Source of the DNA: Homoserinimonas sedimenticola | GTDB lineage: Bacteria > Actinomycetota > Actinomycetes > Actinomycetales > Microbacteriaceae | Length of the DNA: 64,000 nucleotides | Direction: 5' to 3' | NCBI RefSeq assembly: GCF_026094475.1 | Contig: NZ_JAPELL010000001.1 | Location: 2,194,326 to 2,258,325, forward strand | In this document: one piece after another, positions 31,194-40,335 of the stretch | Position numbering within the stretch: position 1 is the first letter of the stretch | How the letters are laid out: each line of letters begins with the position of its first letter | The notes under the pieces: model-generated | What the model saw: only the letters and a program-made list of their open reading frames with translations | Told to the model about the DNA's origin: nothing | Database searches by the model: none | Program-made: the position numbers and the translations under genes

Positions 31194-34016
31194 ATGCCCC
31201 AGCCCACCCCGACCCCCCAGTGCGTCGACCTCCGGGCCGAATACGGGCACTCGACGTGTGTCGCCGTCGCCACCCCCCGCCTGAGTTGGAAGACCGTCAC
31301 CGACGCGCGGGACTGGGTGCAGGCATCCGCCGAGATCGAGATCGAGCAGCAGGCGAGCGCCGCCCGCATCACAGGCCTGAGCGTGACGGTCGACGGTGCC
31401 GAATCGGTGTTCGTGGAGTGGCCCTTCGAGCCGCTGACCGCGGGGGAGACGGCGACCCTGCGGGTGCGCACGACCGGCGCCGACGGGGTGGCTTCGACGT
31501 GGAGCGAGCCGCTCACCATCACCTCCGGCCTCGTCGACGACTGGGCCGCCCACATGATCGGTGCCGCCGCCGACACCCCCGCACAGCCCGCGCGCCTCCG
31601 CCGCGAGTTCGAGGTCAGGGGCGAGGTCGCGCGCGCCACCCTCCACGCGACCGCGCACGGCGCCTATCAGGTCGAGATCGGCGGCGTACCTGTCGACGAT
31701 CACCTGCTCAAACCCGGCTGGACCGCCTACCAGGAGCGGCTCGTCCTCGAGACGACGGATGTCACCTCCCTCGTCGCCCGAGGCAGCACCGCCATCGGGG
31801 TCGAACTGGCGGGTGCGTGGTACACCGAGGAGTACGGCTTCGGGCCGGGCGCCCAGCGGCTGTACGGCGAGCAGCCGGCCGCCGCGGTGCAGCTCGTCAT
31901 CGAGTATGTCGACGGGGCCTCGGAGACGATCGTGTCGGATGCCTCGTGGCGGGCCAGCACTGCAGGCCCCCTCGTCGCGAGCGGACTCTATGCCGGCGAG
32001 ACCTACGACGCCCGCCGGGAGCAGCCCGGCTGGTCGTCCGCGGGCTTCGGCGACTCCGACTGGGCGGCAGTGCGCGTCGACGGCGCGTTCCCCACCCCCG
32101 AACCGCGCAGCGCCCCGCCCGTGCGGGTCATCCAGGAGCTGCCTGTCGCCGAGGTCATCACCACACCCTCCGGCGCGACCGTGCTCGACTTCGGCCAGAA
32201 CCTGGTGGGCGGCATCCGCCTGCGTCTCACCGGCACGCCCGGTGACACGGTCACCCTGACGCACGCCGAGGTGCTCGAACACGGCGAGCTCGGCACCCGG
32301 CCGCTGCGCCGGGCCGCCCAGCGCGACGAGATCACCCTCGGCGAGGGGGAGCTCGTCTGGCAACCCCGGTTCACCTTCCACGGCTTCCGCTACGTGCAGG
32401 TCGATGGGCTCGCGGTCGACCCGGCGGATGTCACGGCCCTCGTCATCCACTCCGACATGCCGCGCACCGGCTGGTTCGAGAGCTCCGACGAGCTCGTCAA
32501 CCGGCTTCACGAGAACGTGGTGTGGGGAATGCGCGGCAACTTCCTCTCACTGCCGACCGACTGCCCGCAGCGCGACGAGCGGATGGGCTGGACGGGCGAC
32601 GTGCAGGTCTTCGCGCCCACTGCGAGCTTTCTCTACGACTGCGACGGGTTCCTCGCCTCCTGGTTGCGCGACCTCGAGATCGAGCAGCGGGCCGCCGACG
32701 GCGCCGTCACCATGGTGGTGCCCAACGCCCTGCCCTTCTTCAGCGGTGGTGCGGCGGCGTGGGGCGACGCCGCGACGGTAGTGCCCGACACCCTCTTCGC
32801 GCGTTTCGGCGACAGGGGCGTGCTGGAGGTGCAGTACGAGAGCATGAAGGCCTGGGTCGACTTCGAGCTGGGGGTCTCGAGCGATCGCCACCTCTGGGAG
32901 GGGCAGTTCCAGTTCGGCGACTGGCTCGACCCGGATGCCCCGGCCGATTCCCCGGCGAAGGCGAAGGTCGACTCCGACATCGTCGCGAGCGCGTACCTGT
33001 TCCACAGCCTCGGCATCGTCGCGCGCGCGGCATCCGTGCTCGGACGTGGCGATGACGCTGAGCGCTACGCCCGCGAGGCCGCCCTGGTGCGCGCTGCATT
33101 CCGCGCGGAGTATGTGACCCCCGCCGGGCGCCTGATGTCTGACGCGCAGACCGCCTACGCGCTTGCGATCATGTTCGGCCTCGCCGACGAGCACGAGCTG
33201 CCCGCGATGGGGGCACGCCTCGCGACACTCGTGAGGGAGGCCGGGTACCGCATCGGTACGGGCTTCGTGGGCACACCCCTCGTCGCGCCCGCCCTCACCC
33301 TGACGGGGCATGCGGATGCGGCATCCCGACTGCTGCTGCAGACCGAGGACCCCTCGTGGCTCTACCCCGTCACCATGGGGGCGACCACCGTGTGGGAGCG
33401 CTGGGACAGCATGCTGCCCGACGGCACCATCAACCCGGGCGAGATGACCTCGTTCAACCACTACGCGCTCGGCTCGGTCGCCGACTGGCTGCACACGGCC
33501 ATCGCAGGCCTGGCGCCCGCCGCCCCCGGCTATCGGATGCTGCGGCTCGCGCCCACCGTGCTGCCCGGCCTCGATCATGCTCGCGCCGAGCATGAGACAC
33601 CGTACGGACGCGCTGCCGCGGGGTGGGCTCGCGTCGATGGCTCGATCGAGGTCACCGCCGTCGTGCCGCCGAACACGCGCGCCCAGGTGCTGCTGCCAGG
33701 CGGCTCGAGCCACGAGGTCGGTTCGGGCGCGCACTCGTGGACGGTGCCCGCCCCCGCCCCCACTGCAGCGCCCGGCCCCGTGCACCTCGGCACCCCGCTC
33801 GCCGACATCGTCGACGACCGCGAGGCCTATGCGGCCGTGGTCGAGGCCATCCGCAGTGTGGCACCGGATGCCGTGCGCGGCTTCACCCACAAGACCGTGT
33901 GGGGTGCAGGGCGACCGATCGGCGCAGGGCTCTTTGCGGTGCCGTTCGAGGCGCACGCACCGATCGCTGCGGCGCTCGACGCGGTGACGGCGGCGCGCAT
34001 CTCGCCGGTCGAGTAG
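31194..34016 (+). CDS. alpha-L-rhamnosidase, GH78 (second, multidomain)
   Basis: A 940-residue GH78 enzyme, longer than the first because of an extra N-terminal fibronectin III-like domain (residues 1-115; TAGETATLRVRTTGADGV) and a C-terminal extension of about 90 residues. The core has VLDFGQNLVGGIRL, general acid Glu 462 in DCPQRDERMGW and base Glu 735 in TTVWERWDSM. No signal peptide. The two rhamnosidases share only family-level similarity, so they probably differ in linkage or aglycone preference. The final residues (ISPVE) and stop codon lie within an intergenic repeat, so the C-terminus may have been altered by repeat insertion. Confidence 0.93.
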   Translation: MPQPTPTPQCVDLRAEYGHSTCVAVATPRLSWKTVTDARDWVQASAEIEIEQQASAARITGLSVTVDGAESVFVEWPFEPLTAGETATLRVRTTGADGVASTWSEPLTITSGLVDDWAAHMIGAAADTPAQPARLRREFEVRGEVARATLHATAHGAYQVEIGGVPVDDHLLKPGWTAYQERLVLETTDVTSLVARGSTAIGVELAGAWYTEEYGFGPGAQRLYGEQPAAAVQLVIEYVDGASETIVSDASWRASTAGPLVASGLYAGETYDARREQPGWSSAGFGDSDWAAVRVDGAFPTPEPRSAPPVRVIQELPVAEVITTPSGATVLDFGQNLVGGIRLRLTGTPGDTVTLTHAEVLEHGELGTRPLRRAAQRDEITLGEGELVWQPRFTFHGFRYVQVDGLAVDPADVTALVIHSDMPRTGWFESSDELVNRLHENVVWGMRGNFLSLPTDCPQRDERMGWTGDVQVFAPTASFLYDCDGFLASWLRDLEIEQRAADGAVTMVVPNALPFFSGGAAAWGDAATVVPDTLFARFGDRGVLEVQYESMKAWVDFELGVSSDRHLWEGQFQFGDWLDPDAPADSPAKAKVDSDIVASAYLFHSLGIVARAASVLGRGDDAERYAREAALVRAAFRAEYVTPAGRLMSDAQTAYALAIMFGLADEHELPAMGARLATLVREAGYRIGTGFVGTPLVAPALTLTGHADAASRLLLQTEDPSWLYPVTMGATTVWERWDSMLPDGTINPGEMTSFNHYALGSVADWLHTAIAGLAPAAPGYRMLRLAPTVLPGLDHARAEHETPYGRAAAGWARVDGSIEVTAVVPPNTRAQVLLPGGSSHEVGSGAHSWTVPAPAPTAAPGPVHLGTPLADIVDDREAYAAVVEAIRSVAPDAVRGFTHKTVWGAGRPIGAGLFAVPFEAHAPIAAALDAVTAARISPVE

Positions 34017-34047
34017 GCCGCGAGGGCGGTAGCGACACCGCGGGTGG

Positions 34048-34129
34048 GGTTTCGATACGCTCGCTGGCGCTCGCTACTCAACCGGCCGGTGCGCTGGTTG
34101 AGTAGGCCCGCCAGGGCCGTATCGAAACC
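34048..34129. repeat. paired inverted GGTTGAGTAGGCCCGCC-family repeats (copy 2)
   Basis: Two units in opposite orientation form a long imperfect palindrome: GGTTTCGATACG (34048-34059) pairs with CGTATCGAAACC (34118-34129), and CTACTCAACC pairs with GGTTGAGTAG in the centre. It lies between the convergent rhamnosidase and recQ genes. A further partial unit upstream (GTCGAGTAGGCC) contains the rhamnosidase stop codon. Confidence 0.9.
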
Positions 34130-34141
34130 GGCCGGGTGGGG

Positions 34142-36247
34142 TCACCCGCGCAGCGCGAGCACGAACGGCAGCACCGCGGATGCCCCGGCTCGCCGCAATT
34201 CGCGGGCGGCGACCGTGAGAGTCCAGCGGCTGTCGGCGAGGTCGTCGATCAGCAGCACGGGGCGGCCCAGCCCGGCGAGGTCTTGAGCCAGCTGTGGGCC
34301 GACCTCGAAGCGGTTCCACACGCCGGCGAGCCGGTAGGCACTGTTGCCGCCGGGTTCGCCGGAGGGGCCGCCGCCGGCGAGAGACAGTGAGCCGAGGTGC
34401 GGCAGGCGTCCCGCTGCAGACAGCCCGTCCGCGACCGACGACACCAGCAGCGGCCGGGAGCGCGACGGCACGGTGACAATGGCGGCCGGCCTCTCCTCCC
34501 AGCCCCAGTCGGCGAGCACGCGCACACACGCGTCGATGAGGGCGGGGGAGGCCGCGGCATCCGGAGCTCCCGCTGCGAAGATCGCGCGCAGGGTGTTGCC
34601 CCAGCCGAGGTCGGTGAGGCGGGCGAGGGCGCGGCCCTCCGACATCCGCTCATCGGGGGCGATGCGTCCCTTGACGGGCAGGCCGAGTCGGTCTGCGCCG
34701 GTCGGCCACTGGGCGCGGGGCTCCACAGGAACACCGACGCGGTCGAGGGATGTCGCGGCGCTCGCGGCGGCATCGGCTGCGACCTCCGTGGGGTACCAGG
34801 CGCCGGCACAGTTGTCGCAGCGTCCGCACGGCTGGGCGGTGTCGTCGTCGAGGGAGCGCTGTAGGTATTCCATGCGGCAGGTGCCGGTCTGCTCATAGTC
34901 GAGCATGTGCTGCTGTTCGGCGACGCGTTCGGCGGCGATGCGCTCGTAGCGCTCGGCGTCGTAGCTCCACGGGGTGCCGGTCGCCACCCAGCCGCCCTGC
35001 ACACGGCGCACGGCTCCGTCGACGTCGAGCACCTTGAGCAGCAGCTCGAGCGGGGTGCGCCGGATGTTCACCCGCGCCTCGAGCGCGGGAGTGGACGTCG
35101 GTGAGTCGGTGGAGAGTGCGGCGATCACCGTCTCGGCGCGCTCCTGCGACGGCATCGATGCGGTGGCGAAGTACTGCCAGATGTCGGGATCTTCTCGGCC
35201 GGGAAGCAGCAGCACGTCGGCGTTGTCGGTGGCACGCCCGGCGCGGCCGACCTGCTGGTAGTAGGCGACGGGGGAGGAGGGCGCGCCGAGGTGAAGCACA
35301 AAGCCGAGGTCTGGCTTGTCGAAGCCCATGCCGAGGGCGCTGGTGGCCACGAGGGCTTTGACGCCGTTGTTCTTGAGTCGACCCTCGAGTTGCTCGCGCT
35401 CGCCCGGGTCGGTCTGGCCGGTGTAGGCGCGCACGTCGTGGCCGGCGTCGCGCAGGAGTCGGGCGGTGTCTTCGGCGGCGGAGACGGTGAGCGCGTAGAT
35501 GATGCCGGAGCCGGGCAGTGAGCCGAGGTGTGTGAGCAGCCAGGCCAGGCGTGCCTTCGAATCGGGCAGGCGCAGCACGCCGAGTCGGAGGGATGCGCGG
35601 GCGAGCGGGCCGCGGATGGTGGCGACCTCCTCGCCCGAGGAGAGCTGCTCCTCCACGTCGGCGACGACGCGGCTGTTGGCGGTCGCCGTTGTCGCCAGCA
35701 CCGGCACCCCCGGGGGCATCTGGGCGATGAGGTCACGCAGACGGCGGTAGTCGGGCCTGAAGTCGTGGCCCCAATCGCTGATGCAGTGGGCCTCGTCGAC
35801 CACGAGCATCCCGAGTCGGCGCACCAGGGCGGGCAGCTGTTGTTCGCGGAATGAGGGGTTGTTGAGGCGCTCGGGTGAGACGAGCAGCACGTCGACCTCG
35901 TCGCGGTCGAGGGCGGCGAGCACGTCGCCCCACTCGTGCGCGTTGGTGGAGTTCATGGCGACGGCACGCACGCCGGCTCGCTCGGCGGCGGCGATCTGGT
36001 CGCGCATGAGGGCGAGCAGCGGTGAGACGAGCACGGTCGGGCCCGCGCCCCGCTGTCGCAGGAGGAGCGTGGCGACGAAGTAGACGGCCGACTTGCCCCA
36101 CCCGGTGCGTTGCACGACGAGTGCCCGTCGGCGCCCCTCGACGAGGGTGGAGATCGCCTCGTACTGGCCTTCGTGGAACTCCGCGTCGGGGCGGCCGACG
36201 AGAGTCCGCAGCACGGTGAGGGCGGAATCGAGGGTCTTGTCGGTCAT
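34142..36247 (-). CDS. RecQ-family ATP-dependent DNA helicase with C-terminal phosphoribosyltransferase-like domain
   Basis: A 701-residue protein. The helicase core has Walker A QRTGWGKSA (about residues 47-55), motif II VVDEAHCISDWGHDFRPDY, and motif VI QQVGRAGR. A zinc-binding module follows (C...CGRCDNC near residues 460-485). The last 200 residues contain RPVLLIDDLADSRWTLTVAARELR, which matches the PRPP-binding loop of type I phosphoribosyltransferases such as ComF. RecQ-PRT fusions occur in actinobacteria; the role of the PRT-like part is unknown. A GTG 3 nt upstream (36250) is an alternative start. It reads away from the diguanylate cyclase gene. Confidence 0.9.
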   Translation of the reverse strand: MTDKTLDSALTVLRTLVGRPDAEFHEGQYEAISTLVEGRRRALVVQRTGWGKSAVYFVATLLLRQRGAGPTVLVSPLLALMRDQIAAAERAGVRAVAMNSTNAHEWGDVLAALDRDEVDVLLVSPERLNNPSFREQQLPALVRRLGMLVVDEAHCISDWGHDFRPDYRRLRDLIAQMPPGVPVLATTATANSRVVADVEEQLSSGEEVATIRGPLARASLRLGVLRLPDSKARLAWLLTHLGSLPGSGIIYALTVSAAEDTARLLRDAGHDVRAYTGQTDPGEREQLEGRLKNNGVKALVATSALGMGFDKPDLGFVLHLGAPSSPVAYYQQVGRAGRATDNADVLLLPGREDPDIWQYFATASMPSQERAETVIAALSTDSPTSTPALEARVNIRRTPLELLLKVLDVDGAVRRVQGGWVATGTPWSYDAERYERIAAERVAEQQHMLDYEQTGTCRMEYLQRSLDDDTAQPCGRCDNCAGAWYPTEVAADAAASAATSLDRVGVPVEPRAQWPTGADRLGLPVKGRIAPDERMSEGRALARLTDLGWGNTLRAIFAAGAPDAAASPALIDACVRVLADWGWEERPAAIVTVPSRSRPLLVSSVADGLSAAGRLPHLGSLSLAGGGPSGEPGGNSAYRLAGVWNRFEVGPQLAQDLAGLGRPVLLIDDLADSRWTLTVAARELRRAGASAVLPFVLALRG

Positions 36248-36296
36248 CACCCCAGCCTGTCATCCACCACTGACGACCGTCGACGTTGTACCCCTA

Positions 36297-36347
36297 CCCC
36301 CAATTGGGGAGACAAGTGCGTCTGTCCTCTTTTTGGAGGACTATGCT
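36297..36347 (+). promoter_or_regulatory. regulatory promoter module 1 upstream of diguanylate cyclase genes
   Basis: Contains CCCCCAATTGGGGAGACA, then GTCTGTC, then the perfect inverted repeat GTCCTC-N6-GAGGAC (36324-36341) directly followed by a TATGCT -10 box (36342-36347). The same arrangement recurs 158 nt downstream and near 38.6 kb. No intact gene starts just after this copy. Confidence 0.7.
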
Positions 36348-36455
36348 CGAGACTGCGCCACACGCGCATCCCACCCGTTCCCCCCAATCACGGGCGTGGG
36401 AACGCGTGTGGCGTTCCGTGTTCGTGCTGCCCCTGGCGGCGGCCATGGCGCTTGC
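36343..36455 (+). pseudogene. possible 5' remnant of a third diguanylate cyclase-like gene
   Basis: Downstream of module 1 one frame reads MLETAPHAHP..., then WERVWRSVFVLPLAAAMALA before running into module 2. This looks like the first signal-anchor helix of a membrane sensor, comparable to the first helix of the intact gene (VVASVFSAVVFAALAV). Duplication of promoter plus gene start followed by loss of the rest is the suggested history; the frame relation to the promoter is imperfect, so this is tentative. Confidence 0.3.
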
Positions 36456-36505
36456 CCCCAATAGGGGAGACAAAGCGGTCTGTCGTCATTTCGGAGGACT
36501 ACGCT
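36455..36505 (+). promoter_or_regulatory. regulatory promoter module 2, leaderless promoter of first diguanylate cyclase
   Basis: CCCCCAATAGGGGAGACA, GTCTGTC and GTCGTC-N6-GAGGAC (36482-36499, one mismatch to the perfect repeat) are followed at once by a TACGCT box (36500-36505). The GTG start lies 6 nt later (36512), so the mRNA is probably leaderless and the operator touches the -10 element. Confidence 0.75.
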
Positions 36506-36511
36506 GCGAAC

Positions 36512-38524
36512 GTGACCCTCCCCCTCCGCACCCGAATGGCACGCGTGCTCCGTGTCGTCGGACCGGTGGCGATCGCGTGTCTTGTCGTGGCATCCGTGTT
36601 CAGCGCGGTCGTGTTCGCAGCGCTCGCCGTGGCGACCGAGCGCGAGACAGCGGCCCTCGCGCTCGAACTCGAGACAAGCGCGCAGAGCGCCGTGGAGGTG
36701 ATGGAGGGGCGACTCGACGGGGCCGTGTCCGACGTGCTGTTCATCGCCCAGGCCCCGGCGACGGTCTCGCTCGGAACCGAGATGACCGCCGAGGCGAAGA
36801 GTTCGGCAGCCGAGACCTTTGCCGCCCTCGCCGCAAACGAGAGTGTCTTCGAAGACGTGCGCTACATCGGGCTCGACGACCGTGAAATCGTGCGGGTGGT
36901 CTCCGACGACGGCCAGATCAGGCGCATCCCCGAACACGCACTCGACGACCTCTCCGCCTACGACGTCTCGGGTTTCGCCGCCGAGATCGAACCGGGTGAG
37001 GTGTTCGTCTCCCCGTTCGAACTCACCAAGGATGACGGGGCGATCGTGCGCCCGCTGCATCCGATCGTTCGCATCGCCACACCCGCGTTCGACGCTCACG
37101 GCGACAGGGCGGGCACGGTGATCGTCACCGTCGACGGTGCGATGCTGATCGACCGGTTGCGGCGGTACTTCGACCACGGCCAGCACGTCTACCTGGTCGA
37201 CGGTGCCGGGCAATGGCTCGTCGGTGAAGGCCCTGACACCTCCTGGACGGCCATCCTCGGCGGGGACGGGCTCGCAGACCAGCACCCCCGGTCGTGGCAG
37301 GAGATCAGTGCGACAAGCAGTGGCCGACACCGCGGCGACGAGGGGCTCTACGGGTTCGCGGCGGTGCACCCCGGCCTGGCGATGGAACGACTGGAGGCGG
37401 AGCGCCGCGGAGTGAAGGAGCCCCTGGGCGCCGAGAGTGACCGGGTCGAAGCGTGGACGGCGATCGGGTTCGTGCCACAATCCGCGCTCCCGTCGGCCAG
37501 CATCACGCGGCATCCGGAGCTCCTTGCCGCCTATCTCGCCGGGCTCGTCATACTGCTCGGAGTGACCGCCCTCATCACCCAGCTGCTGGTCGGACGCCGC
37601 GGGCTCCGCCGCTCCGTGCGGCAGGCGGCGACACGACTGGCGGCCATCCGCGACACCCTCGGCGACGGACTCATCGTGGTCGACAGGCAGGGGCGCATCA
37701 CCGATGCCAACCCGGAGAGTGAGCGGCTGCTCGGGTGGGGTCGCGACGAGATGCTCGGCCGGGGATCACACGAGCTCTTCCACAGCCATCCGGAGCACGC
37801 CCTCGCGGCAGAAGACTGCCCCATGCTCGCCGTCGCCACTGCGGGCGCGACCTTCCGCAGTGACGACGAGATCTTCGAGCGCAGGGACGGCAGCGCGCTG
37901 CACGTGGGGGTCAGCGCCGCCCCGCTCATCGTCGACGGACAGGCGGAGGGCGCCGTCATCGTCTTCCGCGACATCACCGAGATCCGTGAATACCAGGAGG
38001 AGATCCGTCGCCTGGCCTACCGCGACGAACTCACCGGACTGCCCAACCGGCGGGTCTTCGCCGATCGTCTCGACCTGGCGATCGGATCGGCCGACCGCCG
38101 CTCGGCGGCCATCGCCGTCATGTTCCTCGACCTCGACGGCTTCAAGGGAGTGAACGACGACTACGGCCATGTGGTCGGCGACGAGTTCCTCAAGCAGATC
38201 GCCCGACGCATCAGGGAGAGCCTGCGCGCGAGTGACACCCTCGCTCGTCACGGTGGTGACGAGTTCGTCGTGCTGCTCTCGGAGATCGAGGGCCGCGACG
38301 AGGCGGAGGCCGTCGCGCGTCGCATCATCGATGGGCTGCAGGATCCCTTTGTCATCGACGGTTTCACGCTTCGCGCCGCCACCAGCATCGGTGTCGCCAT
38401 GCGGCTCGACGGCGAATGCGCCGACACCCTCGTGGCCAATGCCGACGCCGCGATGTATGAGGCCAAGGAGATGGGCCCCAACCACTACTGCGTGAGCGGG
38501 CGCGCGCCCGTCGGGATGGGCTGA
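36512..38524 (+). CDS. membrane diguanylate cyclase with extracytoplasmic sensor, PAS and GGDEF domains
   Basis: A 670-residue protein. TM1 is residues 13-40, followed by an extracytoplasmic Cache-like sensor (about 45-330, with VRYIGLDDREIVRVVSDDG), TM2 (about 337-362), a PAS domain (about 370-490; DTLGDGLIVVDRQGRITDANP) and a GGDEF domain (505-660). The active site reads GGDEF intact, with an RASD inhibitory I-site five residues before it. It would make c-di-GMP in response to an external ligand, with product inhibition. The frame is open far upstream, but GTG 36512 sits 6 nt after a -10 box and gives a proper N-terminal anchor. Confidence 0.88.
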   Translation: MTLPLRTRMARVLRVVGPVAIACLVVASVFSAVVFAALAVATERETAALALELETSAQSAVEVMEGRLDGAVSDVLFIAQAPATVSLGTEMTAEAKSSAAETFAALAANESVFEDVRYIGLDDREIVRVVSDDGQIRRIPEHALDDLSAYDVSGFAAEIEPGEVFVSPFELTKDDGAIVRPLHPIVRIATPAFDAHGDRAGTVIVTVDGAMLIDRLRRYFDHGQHVYLVDGAGQWLVGEGPDTSWTAILGGDGLADQHPRSWQEISATSSGRHRGDEGLYGFAAVHPGLAMERLEAERRGVKEPLGAESDRVEAWTAIGFVPQSALPSASITRHPELLAAYLAGLVILLGVTALITQLLVGRRGLRRSVRQAATRLAAIRDTLGDGLIVVDRQGRITDANPESERLLGWGRDEMLGRGSHELFHSHPEHALAAEDCPMLAVATAGATFRSDDEIFERRDGSALHVGVSAAPLIVDGQAEGAVIVFRDITEIREYQEEIRRLAYRDELTGLPNRRVFADRLDLAIGSADRRSAAIAVMFLDLDGFKGVNDDYGHVVGDEFLKQIARRIRESLRASDTLARHGGDEFVVLLSEIEGRDEAEAVARRIIDGLQDPFVIDGFTLRAATSIGVAMRLDGECADTLVANADAAMYEAKEMGPNHYCVSGRAPVGMG

Positions 38525-38610
38525 TGGGATTCCCACCACTGCTTGGCGCCCCATCGGGCTGCGGGCACCGGTCGGTGGCTGACCTCGTGCGCAGGGTCGC
38601 CTCACCTGAG

Positions 38611-38663
38611 ACCCCCGAACTGGGAGACAGATTTGTCTGTCCTCCTCGCTTAGGATCCAATAT
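38611..38663 (+). promoter_or_regulatory. regulatory promoter module 3 upstream of second diguanylate cyclase
   Basis: CCCCCGAACTGGGAGACA (38612-38629), GTCTGTC and GTCCTC (38639-38644) repeat the first parts of modules 1 and 2. The right half-site is replaced by TAGGAT (38651-38656), which lies 7 nt before the ATG at 38664 and serves as a leaderless -10 box. Confidence 0.7.
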
Positions 38664-40259
38664 ATGAAGCGCGACACGGTGGACACCGTCGTACCCCGGC
38701 CGACCCTCCGTGAGCACGCTTGGCCCTTCCTTCGCACGTGGCTGGCGCTGGGCGTGGCGTTCACGGTTGCGTTCATGGTGGTGCTCACCGGCCAGGCCAG
38801 TCGGGCGCAACTTGAACTCGAATCGAGCCGATCCGCCTCCACCACCCTGACGAAGCGCGCCGCCGAGTCGACTCTCGACTTCGCGGCGACCGACCTGCTC
38901 GTGCTCGCGGTAGACCTGAACGTCGACAGTCTTGCTGGTGGCACCAGCAACGAGGCGGAGCGACTCAGACTCGCAACGCTGTTCTCTGCCTTTCTGGAGA
39001 AGAAGCCAGGCCTTCAGCGCATCGGGGTCGTCACCGCGACCGGGCAGGACATACTGGGAGTCACCGCGGCGGGCGAGGCATCCGGAGCGAACTGGGGCGA
39101 GCATCCGAGCTTCGCTGGCACGCGTGATCTCGCTACGGGTGAAGTCTCCGTGACTGTGCTGGGCGCCGAAACCGACGGCAGGGACGGCTCGGCCGTCGTG
39201 CGAATCGCGACGCAGGTCGCCAGCGATTCGGAGCAGCCTCCGGGTTACGTCTACATGGACATTGCGGCTATCGCGCTCGCGGGGGGATTTCTCTCCAACA
39301 TCGGCGACCAACAGCTGGCCTATCTGATCGACGAAAACGGCGACGTGCTTCTGGGAGCACATGCGAGTGAGCGGTGGGGCACATACTTCGGCGCTCCGCA
39401 GTCATTCGCTGACGAGCAGCCGCACAGGTGGCGGACTGTCGCGGCGGGGTCGGGCGGTCGTGAGTTCGACAGCGACGGCATGTACGCGTATTCGACCGTG
39501 TTTCCCGACCGGATCGCTGAACGGCTGGCCGGCGAGACAGACGACACGCTCGCCTACGAAGAAGAGTCGAAGCAGTGGAAGATCGTGTCGGTCGTGCCCC
39601 GGGAGGAGCTGCCCTCAGCGTCACTCCTGCGAGACGCGCCGACCTTCCTGACCTTCGTCAGCGGGCTCCTCGCCATGGCCTCCATCGCTGCCCTCATCGC
39701 ACACGCCACCGCGGTGCGGCGCGCGCTCCAGCGAAGCATCCGCGAGTTGGCTGAGACTGATTCGCTCACGGGGCTGCCCAACCGGCGTGTGCTCGCCGAT
39801 CGCCTGGCGCAGGCTCTGACGCTCGCCGATCGCAATGGCAGTCACGCGGCCGTCATGTTCCTCGACCTCGACCGGTTCAAGGATGTCAACGACAGGTACG
39901 GGCACGACATCGGAGATCGATTCCTACAGGGAGTCGCGGCACGCCTGGTCGCCTCAGTGCGCAAGGGAGACACCGTCGCTCGCCAGGGCGGCGACGAATT
40001 CATCGTCCTGCTGCCCCAGCTCGACGGGGTCGAGGAGGCCGAGAGGGTGGCGCAACGCATCCTCGACGGGCTCGCGGAGCCGATCGATCTCGGCGAGCAT
40101 CAGCTGAGGGCGGGCACGAGCATCGGAGTCGCCGTGAGAGTCAAGGGCGAGGGTGCCGATGACCTCATTGCCAAGGCGGACGCCGCGATGTACGAGGCGA
40201 AGCAGGGCGGACGCAACCAATACCGGCTGAGCGTCGGCGTGAAGAATCCGGTTTCTTAG
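38664..40259 (+). CDS. membrane diguanylate cyclase with Cache-like sensor and GGDEF domain
   Basis: A 531-residue relative of the preceding cyclase without the PAS domain. TM1 is about residues 27-48, the extracytoplasmic sensor about 50-315 ([17 protein letters not shown] resembles the sensor strand of the first protein), TM2 about 322-348 and GGDEF about 365-525. The active-site motif GGDEF and an RKGD I-site five residues upstream are intact. The two genes likely arose by duplication; both are controlled by the same promoter module. No EAL or HD-GYP phosphodiesterase is in the window. Confidence 0.9.
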   Translation: MKRDTVDTVVPRPTLREHAWPFLRTWLALGVAFTVAFMVVLTGQASRAQLELESSRSASTTLTKRAAESTLDFAATDLLVLAVDLNVDSLAGGTSNEAERLRLATLFSAFLEKKPGLQRIGVVTATGQDILGVTAAGEASGANWGEHPSFAGTRDLATGEVSVTVLGAETDGRDGSAVVRIATQVASDSEQPPGYVYMDIAAIALAGGFLSNIGDQQLAYLIDENGDVLLGAHASERWGTYFGAPQSFADEQPHRWRTVAAGSGGREFDSDGMYAYSTVFPDRIAERLAGETDDTLAYEEESKQWKIVSVVPREELPSASLLRDAPTFLTFVSGLLAMASIAALIAHATAVRRALQRSIRELAETDSLTGLPNRRVLADRLAQALTLADRNGSHAAVMFLDLDRFKDVNDRYGHDIGDRFLQGVAARLVASVRKGDTVARQGGDEFIVLLPQLDGVEEAERVAQRILDGLAEPIDLGEHQLRAGTSIGVAVRVKGEGADDLIAKADAAMYEAKQGGRNQYRLSVGVKNPVS

Positions 40260-40335
40260 GAGTCGCCGAAGAAGACGGTGTCGGATGCCGCGGCTCTCGC
40301 CCCGCAGGATCCGGCCTCGCACTACCGTGGGCGGC

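Noticed and set aside
36297-36511. c-di-GMP riboswitch upstream of the first diguanylate cyclase gene
   Set aside because: No GEMM-type conserved core is present, and the predicted transcript is leaderless, leaving no room for a riboswitch.
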